A stretch of 44,216 nt of DNA from Candidatus Neomicrothrix sp. (GTDB lineage Bacteria > Actinomycetota > Acidimicrobiia > Acidimicrobiales > Aldehydirespiratoraceae): NCBI GenBank assembly GCA_017852795.1, contig JAFMKU010000014.1:1-44216 (forward strand), given 5' to 3'. Shown here in pieces: positions 25,539 to 32,595 of the stretch. The position numbers were made by a program, and so were the translations under genes. Under the pieces are notes generated by a model. It was not told the origin of the DNA. It saw only the letters and a list, made by a program, of their open reading frames with translations, and did not search any database. Each line of letters begins with the position of its first letter. The stretch's first letter is position 1.

Positions 25539-25763
25539 GCCGAAACCGATCGGGTTTCCGCCTTCAGGCCCAATCTCAACAAACGCGAGACGAGCCGAAG
25601 CGATGGCAACCTCGCGACCTTTGTCGTCGATGAGCCAAAGCACCTCTTTTTGGCCGGCCAGCGCCGCTTCAACGTCAGCCTTGACCGATGCCCGGTCACT
25701 GTCGGCGGCAAGCTTGAGGGCCAGCTCACGAGGGTTGTCGGTTACTCCGATACGAATGTCCAC
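25536..25763 (-). CDS. DUF3107 family protein
   Basis: A 75-residue protein of the actinobacterial DUF3107 family (TB9.4 of M. tuberculosis). The sequence runs MDIRIGVTDNPRELALKL and ends ARLAFVEIG with a Gly-rich tail. GTG start at 25763, preceded by GGAG seven bases upstream. It follows mrp by 24 bases on the same strand and precedes pdtaS. The role is unknown. Complete, no oddities. Confidence 0.9.
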   Translation of the reverse strand: MDIRIGVTDNPRELALKLAADSDRASVKADVEAALAGQKEVLWLIDDKGREVAIASARLAFVEIGPEGGNPIGFG

Positions 25764-25787
25764 GTCAGTTCTCCAGGGTTCTTGGGG

Positions 25788-26927
25788 CTAGTTGATCTTC
25801 AGTTCGGGATGAGTTCGCTTGCTCGGGCCGTGAGCCAACACCCACTTTGCCATCTCAGCGAACACCTGCGACGCCTCATTCGACGGATCGATCGCTGCGA
25901 TTGGTTCACCCTGATCGGATCCTTCCCGCATCGCAATGGTCATCGGCACTTGACCGATCAGGTCAACGTCCAAGCGATCAGCCAATTCACGGCCGCCGCC
26001 CGAGCCGAACAACAAGTAGCGCTGTCCGTCATCACCGGTGAACCAAGACATGTTTTCGATCACGCCCTTCACCTCGATGTTGACCTGTTGGAACATAAAC
26101 GCCGACCGCTGCGCGACTTTCTGGGCCGCCGGGTTCGGGGTGGTCACCACAAACGCCTCGCTACGGGGCAGGAACTGGGCCAGCGAGAGTGAAATGTCAC
26201 CGGTTCCCGGTGGGAGGTCGACGAGAAGAAAATCTGGCTCATCCCAGTAAACGTCAGTGAGGAACTGTTCGAGGGCCTTGTGCAGCATCGGACCGCGCCA
26301 GATCACCGGCTGGTCTTCTTTGGCAAAGAACCCCATCGAGATGCAGCGAACGCCGTGCGTTTCGGGCGGCACGATCATGTCGTCGATCACGGTCGGGGGA
26401 TGTTCAACCCCCAGCATCCGCGGGATGGAGAACCCCCAGACGTCGGCGTCCACGATCGCTACGGAATGCCCCTGCTGAGCCAAAGCGATTCCGAGGTTGG
26501 CCGTGACTGACGACTTGCCAACCCCACCCTTTCCGGAGGCGATCAGAAGGGTGCGGGTACGGTTTCCGGCTTGGGCGAACGGAATCGCTCGCCCTTCGGC
26601 ATGGCCATGAGCCGGCTGCGAACCGGCGGTTGAGGCCGGGTCGCCGTGAACCAACGCCCGCACGTTGGCCCGTTGCTCATCGTTCATCACCCCAAAGTCA
26701 ATGGTGACGAGGTTCACGCCTTCGAGCGCTTCGACCGCTTCGGACACTTCGCTTTGGATTCGGTTGCGAAGCGGGCAGCCGGCGATGGTCAGGTCAATAC
26801 CGATCTCGACGTGCCCCCCGTCGATCGTGGTTGACCGGACCATACCGAGATCAACGATGCTCCGGTGGAGCTCTGGATCCTGAACCGGCCGAAGGGCCTC
26901 GATCACGTCTTGTTCATGAAGGGACAT
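25788..26927 (-). CDS. mrp: Mrp/ApbC-type iron-sulfur cluster carrier ATPase
   Basis: P-loop protein that carries Fe-S clusters to target proteins; 379 residues. N-terminal FSCA/DUF59 domain (1-90, VQDPELHRSIVDLGMV), a linker with His residues, then the deviant Walker A SGKGGVGKSS at 131-140, DADVWGFSIPRMLG and DLPPGTGDISLSL. The CxxC pair that many Mrp proteins have after ENMS is absent (SWFTGDDGQRYLLFGSGGG), as far as I know also the case in mycobacterial Mrp. ATG at 26927 has GGAG upstream; the frame extends further but is not Mrp-like. Divergent from a SufR-like regulator. Confidence 0.93.
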   Translation of the reverse strand: MSLHEQDVIEALRPVQDPELHRSIVDLGMVRSTTIDGGHVEIGIDLTIAGCPLRNRIQSEVSEAVEALEGVNLVTIDFGVMNDEQRANVRALVHGDPASTAGSQPAHGHAEGRAIPFAQAGNRTRTLLIASGKGGVGKSSVTANLGIALAQQGHSVAIVDADVWGFSIPRMLGVEHPPTVIDDMIVPPETHGVRCISMGFFAKEDQPVIWRGPMLHKALEQFLTDVYWDEPDFLLVDLPPGTGDISLSLAQFLPRSEAFVVTTPNPAAQKVAQRSAFMFQQVNIEVKGVIENMSWFTGDDGQRYLLFGSGGGRELADRLDVDLIGQVPMTIAMREGSDQGEPIAAIDPSNEASQVFAEMAKWVLAHGPSKRTHPELKIN

Positions 26928-27019
26928 GCAAACTCCAAGTAACGGTGGCGACCTGCGACACCCGACGGGGGAACGCTGGTCGTCGCCAGCAACGGCAAAC
27001 ACAGCGACCGGAATTTCTC

Positions 27020-27038
27020 CTACCGGCATAGGTAGAAT
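27020..27038 (+). promoter_or_regulatory. Palindrome overlapping a leaderless promoter (probable SufR-type operator)
   Basis: CTACC (27020-27024) and GGTAG (27031-27035) around six bases. A TAGAAT -10 box (27033-27038) overlaps the right arm and stands six bases before the GTG at 27045. A regulator bound here would block its own promoter and could affect divergent mrp. Confidence 0.5.
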
Positions 27039-27044
27039 ACCGCC

Positions 27045-27797
27045 GTGACCGCGACCTCCCCTAGCCCAGCCGCGAACCATTCGTCAGCGAGCCGAGAGCT
27101 CAGCCCCACCGAGTTTGCATCGACGGTCACTGCGATCACCGCCGCCTTCGGTGACCCCACCCGTCGAGAGATCTATCTCTATGCCCACGACTGCGCCGAC
27201 GGCGTGACCGCGGGAGAATGCGCCCGCCATTTTGATCTGCACGCCAACGTGGCCCGACACCACCTAGACAAACTCGCTTCTGGTGGATATCTCGAAGTTG
27301 CGATCGCCAAACCCCAAGGCGGGGTCGGACGACCCTCGAAACGCTACCGAACGACCGAACCACAAGTCCGGCTCGCGGTTGATGTCCGACAAGACGACAT
27401 TCTGGTCAGCCTTTTGGGCCGGGCCCTTCGACTGCTCCCCGCCGACGTAGCCGAACGCATGGCCGAAGAAGTCGGTTCGGAATACGGGCGAGCGATGGCG
27501 GCCTCCATCGAACCAGAAGAAACCCACCGGTCGTTTCGCGGTGCCCTTCATGCGGTAGCCGATGCCCTCTCCGCTCACGGGTTCGCCGCTCACGCCGAAC
27601 AGGGCGCTGATGGTTTGCAGATCGTCGCTGAGCACTGTCCGTTCGGTGACTCGGTGGTTGAACACCCGGTGATCTGCGCGGTTGACCGCGGGATCGTTCA
27701 AGGGATGCTTTCGCACCTTTACGGGCCCGCTGCCACCGACACTGCTTCCTCGCTCCCCCGGGGCGACGCGGTCTGCGTCACCCACGTCACGCTCTAA
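27045..27797 (+). CDS. SufR-like HTH transcriptional regulator with Fe-S-binding cysteines
   Basis: A 250-residue protein. Winged helix-turn-helix at about 25-105 (AAFGDPTRREIYLYAH, ECARHFDLHANVARHHLDKLASGGYLEV, GRPSKRYR), then a helical region and a C-terminal sensor with Cys198 (EHCPFGD), Cys211 (VICAVDRG) and Cys244 (AVCVTHV). The three-Cys pattern and HTH match SufR, which represses the suf Fe-S assembly genes when its cluster is present. Here the divergent neighbour is the Fe-S carrier mrp, not suf. GTG start; a TAGAAT box six bases upstream predicts a leaderless mRNA. Confidence 0.85.
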   Translation: MTATSPSPAANHSSASRELSPTEFASTVTAITAAFGDPTRREIYLYAHDCADGVTAGECARHFDLHANVARHHLDKLASGGYLEVAIAKPQGGVGRPSKRYRTTEPQVRLAVDVRQDDILVSLLGRALRLLPADVAERMAEEVGSEYGRAMAASIEPEETHRSFRGALHAVADALSAHGFAAHAEQGADGLQIVAEHCPFGDSVVEHPVICAVDRGIVQGMLSHLYGPAATDTASSLPRGDAVCVTHVTL

Positions 27798-27803
27798 ACC
27801 GGT

Positions 27804-28298
27804 ATGGCCCTTCATCTGGTTCGTCACGCCACCGCCCGAGACCGTTCACGCTGGGACGGCGACGACCTTGACCGTCCGCTCACCGAGCAGGGCCACGAAC
27901 AAGCCGAAGCGCTCCGTGGGTTTTTCGTTGACCGACCAGTGAGAGGCATCTACTCCTCGCAGGCTACGCGTTGCCTACAAACGGTCGAACCGCTGGCGGC
28001 CAGCTTGGGGTTGGTGGTTGAGCGCCGTCGAGAACTCACCGAAGGAGCCAAAGTCGTCAACCTTCTTGAACTCTTGAGAAGCGAAGCCTCGGTCGAAGGC
28101 GACTTGGTCCTGTGCAGCCACGGCGACCTCATCCCTGAAGTACTCAACTATCTGCTGCGTGACGGATTGCCCATCGTGGGAGGTCGTGGCTGCGAAAAAG
28201 GTTCGGTCTGGACGCTGGAAACCGTCGGGCACGACTTCGTCCGCGGCTGCTACACCGCCCGTTTTGAAACGGGCGACCAGGAATTACCGAACCTTTAG
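27804..28298 (+). CDS. SixA-like histidine phosphatase
   Basis: A 164-residue member of the histidine phosphatase superfamily. The catalytic start LVRHATARDRSRW and the second His in LVLCSHGDLIPEVL are visible, with YSSQATRCLQTVEPLA between them. It follows the SufR-like gene by six bases, so it is probably co-transcribed with it. Its stop TAG overlaps the TAA of the convergent monooxygenase fusion in TTAG. Small size and lack of mutase motifs suggest a phosphatase on a protein or small molecule; the substrate is unknown. Confidence 0.87.
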   Translation: MALHLVRHATARDRSRWDGDDLDRPLTEQGHEQAEALRGFFVDRPVRGIYSSQATRCLQTVEPLAASLGLVVERRRELTEGAKVVNLLELLRSEASVEGDLVLCSHGDLIPEVLNYLLRDGLPIVGGRGCEKGSVWTLETVGHDFVRGCYTARFETGDQELPNL

Positions 28299-30400
28299 CG
28301 GTCGGGCAGCACCCGAATCGTGGAGAAACACATCTCATCCACGGTGCCTTCATTCCAGGTCACATAGCGGGGCTCAGGCATGGCTTGCAGCGTTCGATCC
28401 CACCAGCATTCGATCCGAACGATGTCCGATTGCGTGACCTTGATTTCCTCGACCGGCTCGTAGCTCAACTGCCACTCAAAGCTCCAGACCGGAATGTCGA
28501 GCAGTATCCGTTCGTCCGCGGTGTCCGGGTTCAACGTCATCCGGTACGAAGCACCGAATTCATGCATGTGCCCCAACACCGAATAGATCGTGCCTGACTG
28601 TCCGACCAGCCGATCACACGAGCTGTGTGAGGTGGTCCCGTCGAGTTTTGCGTAGTCGGCGAGCTCACCATCGCAGGCGACAAGGAGTGCGTCGGGGATG
28701 GAACTCGCACCCCTGCCATATTTTTCGCCAACCTCAGCCAGCACCGCGTCGCGGTCACACAGCGGTGCCCCGGTTGCTTCCTCCTCGGGGGTGCAGGGCA
28801 GCTCGGCCGGGGTCAAATAGTTCTGGCTCGACACCCGCTTCAGGCCAGCCGCTGCCTGTTCGGCCGTGGCTTCTTGCAGGATCACCGACGAGCGATCGGC
28901 GGGGGTTTCGTGGTCGTAGTGGTAGTGCACCTGGTTGACAACGAACGAACCAGGTGGCGCCCAGATGCCGTAACCGTCAGGAAAATGTGAAGGCTGTTGC
29001 CCTGGTGCCCAACCAGCAAGCTGGCCCATGCTGCCCGACAGACCGTTCCCGCCGTAGCAGGTCCAGCCCGGCTTGCCGTCGGCCCCGTCACGGCTTTGCG
29101 CCTCTTGAACCAGCTCGGCTTGCACCAGCGTCACGATCGAATGATGCACGATCGAGGTTTGATCTGGGACGAACGTGAACCCGGTAATCCAGGTGCCGTC
29201 ACCCTCCGGATCCGGGATCGGAAGCATCTGGCAGCGATAGTCATCGGGCCGATCAACCGATCCAACGTAGGCTTGCGCCGGCAACAAGACGAGGTCTTCG
29301 CGTATGGGATTGACCAGCTTTCGGGAAGCCACAAGCGGGGTGTCTGGAGCAACGTCGAGACCACCACCGGTTGCCGCCCAATCGGCAATCAACTGCAGTT
29401 CCTCAGCGCTCAAAGACCAATCGTTGTGAAACGCCGGACTGTCCTTGGACGGAAGCCACGGGGGCATGTATCCGGCCCCGGTGACCAAAGCGATGTCCTT
29501 GGCAATCACCGCAACATCGGCTGCGGTATCCATGGCCAGCGTGCTCCAACCTGGACCTCCGCTGGTGTGGCAGCCCACACATCGCTGTTCCAGCAACGGT
29601 TGCACGTGTTCGGCGAACGCGCCCCCGGCAAACTCAAAGGCCGGAAGTTCGGTGTCGAGTGATCCGGCCGTGAGCTCGCCGGTGACCCGTTGGGCTACCA
29701 GATCGAACTCCAGCACGATCTCGTCGCTGGTGTGAGCCAGACGGGCAATGTTGATGGGGCCAACCCCAAATGCCGAACCGAGAACTGTGGTCGTCATCGT
29801 GGCCGTGAGCTGCTGCTCATCAACTTGTACCTCTCCGGCGAACTCCACGGCCAGGGTGGTTTCTTTGATGGTGAGATCACCTTGGAGGGTCACCGCCGCC
29901 CGCTCGCCAGCGACAAAGGTCGCGGGCATGCCTTCAATCTGAGTGGTCACAAACCGGGCGAACGGCCAATGCGTCGACTCCAAAAAGTCATGCCGAAGCC
30001 GCTTGTCTCGCAGCGACGAATCGGAGGTGAACATTTCCACGTTGACCACGACCTCGCCGACCACGGAGGCGGCCGGATCAACCGTGTCAATGACGATGTC
30101 GCCACCGATCACGGTGCTGGTCCCCACCGTGATCTTGGACGACCCGGCGAGCCGTTCCTCCACCCGATAGCGGGCCGCCGAACCGTTCCCTGGCTCAATA
30201 CGAAACAGCCACTCTCGTTGCTCATCGAGCGAGGCGACGTCCACCGTTTGCGCGTCAACACCTTGTTCTTGCGCCTCGCCGGAGGCAAACACCCACGACC
30301 ACTGATCGCGGGTCACTACTGCCAGAAGTCCGACCGTCATGACCAGTAGCACTGCGACCCGGCCCGGGTCTAGCCGCCGAAATCCGCTGCGAACGTGCAT
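28295..30400 (-). CDS. Membrane-anchored fusion: YceI-like domain + cytochrome c domain + PHM/DBM-type copper monooxygenase
   Basis: A 701-residue extracytoplasmic protein. Order: membrane anchor (about 13-30), YceI-like lipocalin domain (about 58-235, DFLESTHWPFARFVTTQIEG), c-type heme domain with Cys274-x-x-Cys277-His278 (CVGCH) and a possible Met axial ligand in YMPPW (312), then a copper type II ascorbate-dependent monooxygenase module (about 370-700). Ligand motifs of the latter match the PHM set: HH 419-420, His492 (VNQVHYH), HMH 611-613, Met690 (DEMC). Such enzymes hydroxylate C-H bonds with two uncoupled coppers; here the attached heme could supply electrons. It is last in the ccm gene block, 34 bases after ccmI. 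Confidence 0.85.
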   Translation of the reverse strand: MHVRSGFRRLDPGRVAVLLVMTVGLLAVVTRDQWSWVFASGEAQEQGVDAQTVDVASLDEQREWLFRIEPGNGSAARYRVEERLAGSSKITVGTSTVIGGDIVIDTVDPAASVVGEVVVNVEMFTSDSSLRDKRLRHDFLESTHWPFARFVTTQIEGMPATFVAGERAAVTLQGDLTIKETTLAVEFAGEVQVDEQQLTATMTTTVLGSAFGVGPINIARLAHTSDEIVLEFDLVAQRVTGELTAGSLDTELPAFEFAGGAFAEHVQPLLEQRCVGCHTSGGPGWSTLAMDTAADVAVIAKDIALVTGAGYMPPWLPSKDSPAFHNDWSLSAEELQLIADWAATGGGLDVAPDTPLVASRKLVNPIREDLVLLPAQAYVGSVDRPDDYRCQMLPIPDPEGDGTWITGFTFVPDQTSIVHHSIVTLVQAELVQEAQSRDGADGKPGWTCYGGNGLSGSMGQLAGWAPGQQPSHFPDGYGIWAPPGSFVVNQVHYHYDHETPADRSSVILQEATAEQAAAGLKRVSSQNYLTPAELPCTPEEEATGAPLCDRDAVLAEVGEKYGRGASSIPDALLVACDGELADYAKLDGTTSHSSCDRLVGQSGTIYSVLGHMHEFGASYRMTLNPDTADERILLDIPVWSFEWQLSYEPVEEIKVTQSDIVRIECWWDRTLQAMPEPRYVTWNEGTVDEMCFSTIRVLPDR

Positions 30401-30406
30401 CGATCC

Positions 30407-30412
30407 AACCTA
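30407..30412 (-). promoter_or_regulatory. -10 box for separate leaderless expression of the monooxygenase fusion
   Basis: TAGGTT on the minus strand, six bases before the ATG at 30400, inside the 34-base gap after ccmI. This would allow expression apart from the ccm operon. Confidence 0.35.
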
Positions 30413-30434
30413 ACACGAGGGGCTGATCCCGCGG

Positions 30435-31589
30435 TTAGCCGCCTACTTGTTGCCGGAGTCCGAAGTCATTCAGCAACACTCTCAGATCCGCGGGCCGGAC
30501 CGGTAGGCCATCAAAGATCGCTAGATCAACCGCCGCCTCGTTCACGTTGCCCAAAAAATTGTGGACGAACGCCCGGTAGACGAGCGCTTCCGGATGGCTG
30601 GGGTCGGCGGCCAAAGCCCGATCGAGGTAGCTCAACCCCAATTCGGCTGCTGCCAGCGATTCTTCGGTCGCGGAGCGGGCCAGCAACCATCCCTGTCCGG
30701 CCAGCAAATCGGGATCGGTGGGACGTTCTTCCAGCACCGATTGCAGGATCTCTAACCCGGCAAACAATTGGTTGTCGGAGGCCAGCGCCTCCGCGGCCAG
30801 AAGCACATCGTTGACCGACAGTCCGCTGGCGGAAAACCGCGGTGGTTCATCAACCAGCAGCACAGCGGACACTCGAGCGAGCGCTTCGGCTTGGGCTGCT
30901 TCGGCAACCCGTTCCCGTAAACCCTGCTGCTCGACGAGTTGTTCGATAAACGGAGGGGAGGACAGCCGATCGAGCGCCTCCAGATGGGCAAAAGCGGCGA
31001 CCGCGTCGCCTTCGTCGAGCGCCAGGACCGTGGCAAACACCCGGGCGTCGGGATAACTACCATCGATCATCACCGCGTCTTCTACCAGTGGCCGAGCGGC
31101 GATACCTTCGCCACTCAGGCGCATCAACCACGCCTTGTAGGTCAACGCCTCAGTATTGGACGGTTGCAGGTCGAGGACTTGGTCATAGGTAGCAATCGCG
31201 GCCGGTAAATCACCGGACCCAAACTGCTGTTGCGCGTCGAACAGCAACTCCCGGGTGCTGGTCCTGATATCCCCAGTGATCGTGTCGCCTTCACCCCGGT
31301 TCCCCGAAAACGCAAGGAGCACCACCGACGCCAGTATCACCACCGCCGCGACCCCAACCAGCCAGAGCCAGCCGCTAGATGCTCTGCCGCGGGCGCCACC
31401 GGTCGTGTCGTTAGCCAGGTTTTGACCTTCGAGCGCCCGAAGCACCCGCGCCGTTCGTGTCGTGTAATCCGAACGCAGGGCCTGATAGTCGGCTTCGTCA
31501 AGGTCCCCCGCCGCGTATTCGCGGTCGAGATCGTCCAGCGAACTCAGCAGGAAGTCCCGCTCCTCAACCAGACGGTCGGGATCGCTCAC
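30435..31589 (-). CDS. ccmI: Cytochrome c biogenesis TPR protein (CcmI/CycH-like)
   Basis: A 384-residue protein: N-terminal cytoplasmic coiled segment (ERDFLLSSLDDLDREYAAGDLDEADY, typical of CcmI), one membrane helix (about 73-94), then periplasm-side tetratricopeptide-like helices (TREL, AIATYDQVLDLQPSNTEAL, AALAYRAF-like repeats). CcmI presents apocytochrome c to the ligation complex. GTG start overlaps the ccmH stop as GTGA. The TPR part is diverged, so the assignment leans on position and the N-terminal motif. Confidence 0.82.
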   Translation of the reverse strand: MSDPDRLVEERDFLLSSLDDLDREYAAGDLDEADYQALRSDYTTRTARVLRALEGQNLANDTTGGARGRASSGWLWLVGVAAVVILASVVLLAFSGNRGEGDTITGDIRTSTRELLFDAQQQFGSGDLPAAIATYDQVLDLQPSNTEALTYKAWLMRLSGEGIAARPLVEDAVMIDGSYPDARVFATVLALDEGDAVAAFAHLEALDRLSSPPFIEQLVEQQGLRERVAEAAQAEALARVSAVLLVDEPPRFSASGLSVNDVLLAAEALASDNQLFAGLEILQSVLEERPTDPDLLAGQGWLLARSATEESLAAAELGLSYLDRALAADPSHPEALVYRAFVHNFLGNVNEAAVDLAIFDGLPVRPADLRVLLNDFGLRQQVGG

Positions 31590-32044
31590 CGCTGGCCGTC
31601 CCGGACCCGGGCCACTACGGCCTCGTCGTCTTCGGAGGCCTCCAATTCACCTTCGAGGCGCCACCGTCGAAAAACCAGGGTCAACCCCGAGAGGGCAACC
31701 GCGGAAGCCACCACCGGAACGATCCAGACCAAACTGGTGATCCCTTCGGTGGCCGGCGTGTAGTCAATGTCCTCGCCAAAGGTGGCGACCAACTGCTCAC
31801 GAATGAACCCGTCCGAACGACCCTCATCAACCCAGACCCGGATCTGGCGGCGGATGTTTCGCGAAACCACCACGTCGCTTTCCGCCACCGACTGACCCTG
31901 ACAGACCGGGCAGGCAAAGTCTTTCGCAATCTCATAGGCCCGGTCGGCGTTGGTCAACGCCGGTCCTTCATCAATCGCGGCGAACACCAGCGACGAGACC
32001 GACACCACCGCGACCAGCATCCAGATCAACGTTCGTTTTGTCAC
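31586..32044 (-). CDS. ccmH: Cytochrome c maturation thiol oxidoreductase CcmH
   Basis: A 152-residue protein with an N-terminal signal anchor (about 5-22), the redox motif FACPVCQGQSVAES (Cys45, Cys48) that defines CcmH, a three-helix domain (EQLVATFGEDIDYTP), and a C-terminal membrane helix (about 105-125) with a short charged tail. CcmH reduces the CxxCH of apocytochrome and works with CcmF and CcmI. GTG start shared with the ccmG stop (GTGA). Confidence 0.94.
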   Translation of the reverse strand: MTKRTLIWMLVAVVSVSSLVFAAIDEGPALTNADRAYEIAKDFACPVCQGQSVAESDVVVSRNIRRQIRVWVDEGRSDGFIREQLVATFGEDIDYTPATEGITSLVWIVPVVASAVALSGLTLVFRRWRLEGELEASEDDEAVVARVRDGQR

Positions 32045-32595
32045 TGTTGTACCCCCGCCAACAACGTCTCGATCCGTTGGTCGAGATCATCGGCGTTGAC
32101 CCCGCCAACCAGTTTGGCCGCCACCACCCCGCTGGGCGCCACCAGATAACTTTCCGGAACTGCGGTCACCCCGTAAGCCACCGCGAGGGAACCAACCCCT
32201 TCGGTCAGCACCGGCCAGTCGCCTCCGTTTTCCGCGAAGAACGCTTTGACGTTGGCCACCGAATCATCAAACGCCACCGACACCACCAGCGCATCACCAA
32301 TTGCTCGGTGGCGTTCCGAGAAGCGCACCAGTTCCGGGTGTTCGTCGATACAGGGCACGCAGGTAGTGGAGAAGAAGTTGACCAGCGCCCACTGCCCTCG
32401 GTGTTGGTCAAGGTCAAACCAGATCCCGTCAAGATCTGCCCCTTCGGTCAGCGGGGCCACTCGCCCTACCGCCATCCCGTTGACTGCACGATCCGACGAC
32501 GGGTCCCGGGTGGCCAGCAAACCGACCAGCAGCGCCAAAGCCACCGCGATCGGGACCACGACCCACACCGCGGTTCGTGGCGTGTCACGACGCAT
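32041..32595 (-). CDS. ccmG: Thiol:disulfide interchange protein CcmG/ResA-like
   Basis: A 184-residue membrane-anchored thioredoxin-fold protein. Anchor at about 9-27, active site FFSTTCVPCIDEHPEL (Cys79, Cys82), and the cis-Pro loop GVTAVPESYLVAPSGVV, with the VPE feature common in CcmG. It keeps CcmH or apocytochrome thiols reduced outside the cell membrane. The ATG at 32595 overlaps the end of ccmF by 11 bases; an upstream extension of the frame lies inside ccmF and is not used. Confidence 0.93.
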   Translation of the reverse strand: MRRDTPRTAVWVVVPIAVALALLVGLLATRDPSSDRAVNGMAVGRVAPLTEGADLDGIWFDLDQHRGQWALVNFFSTTCVPCIDEHPELVRFSERHRAIGDALVVSVAFDDSVANVKAFFAENGGDWPVLTEGVGSLAVAYGVTAVPESYLVAPSGVVAAKLVGGVNADDLDQRIETLLAGVQQ

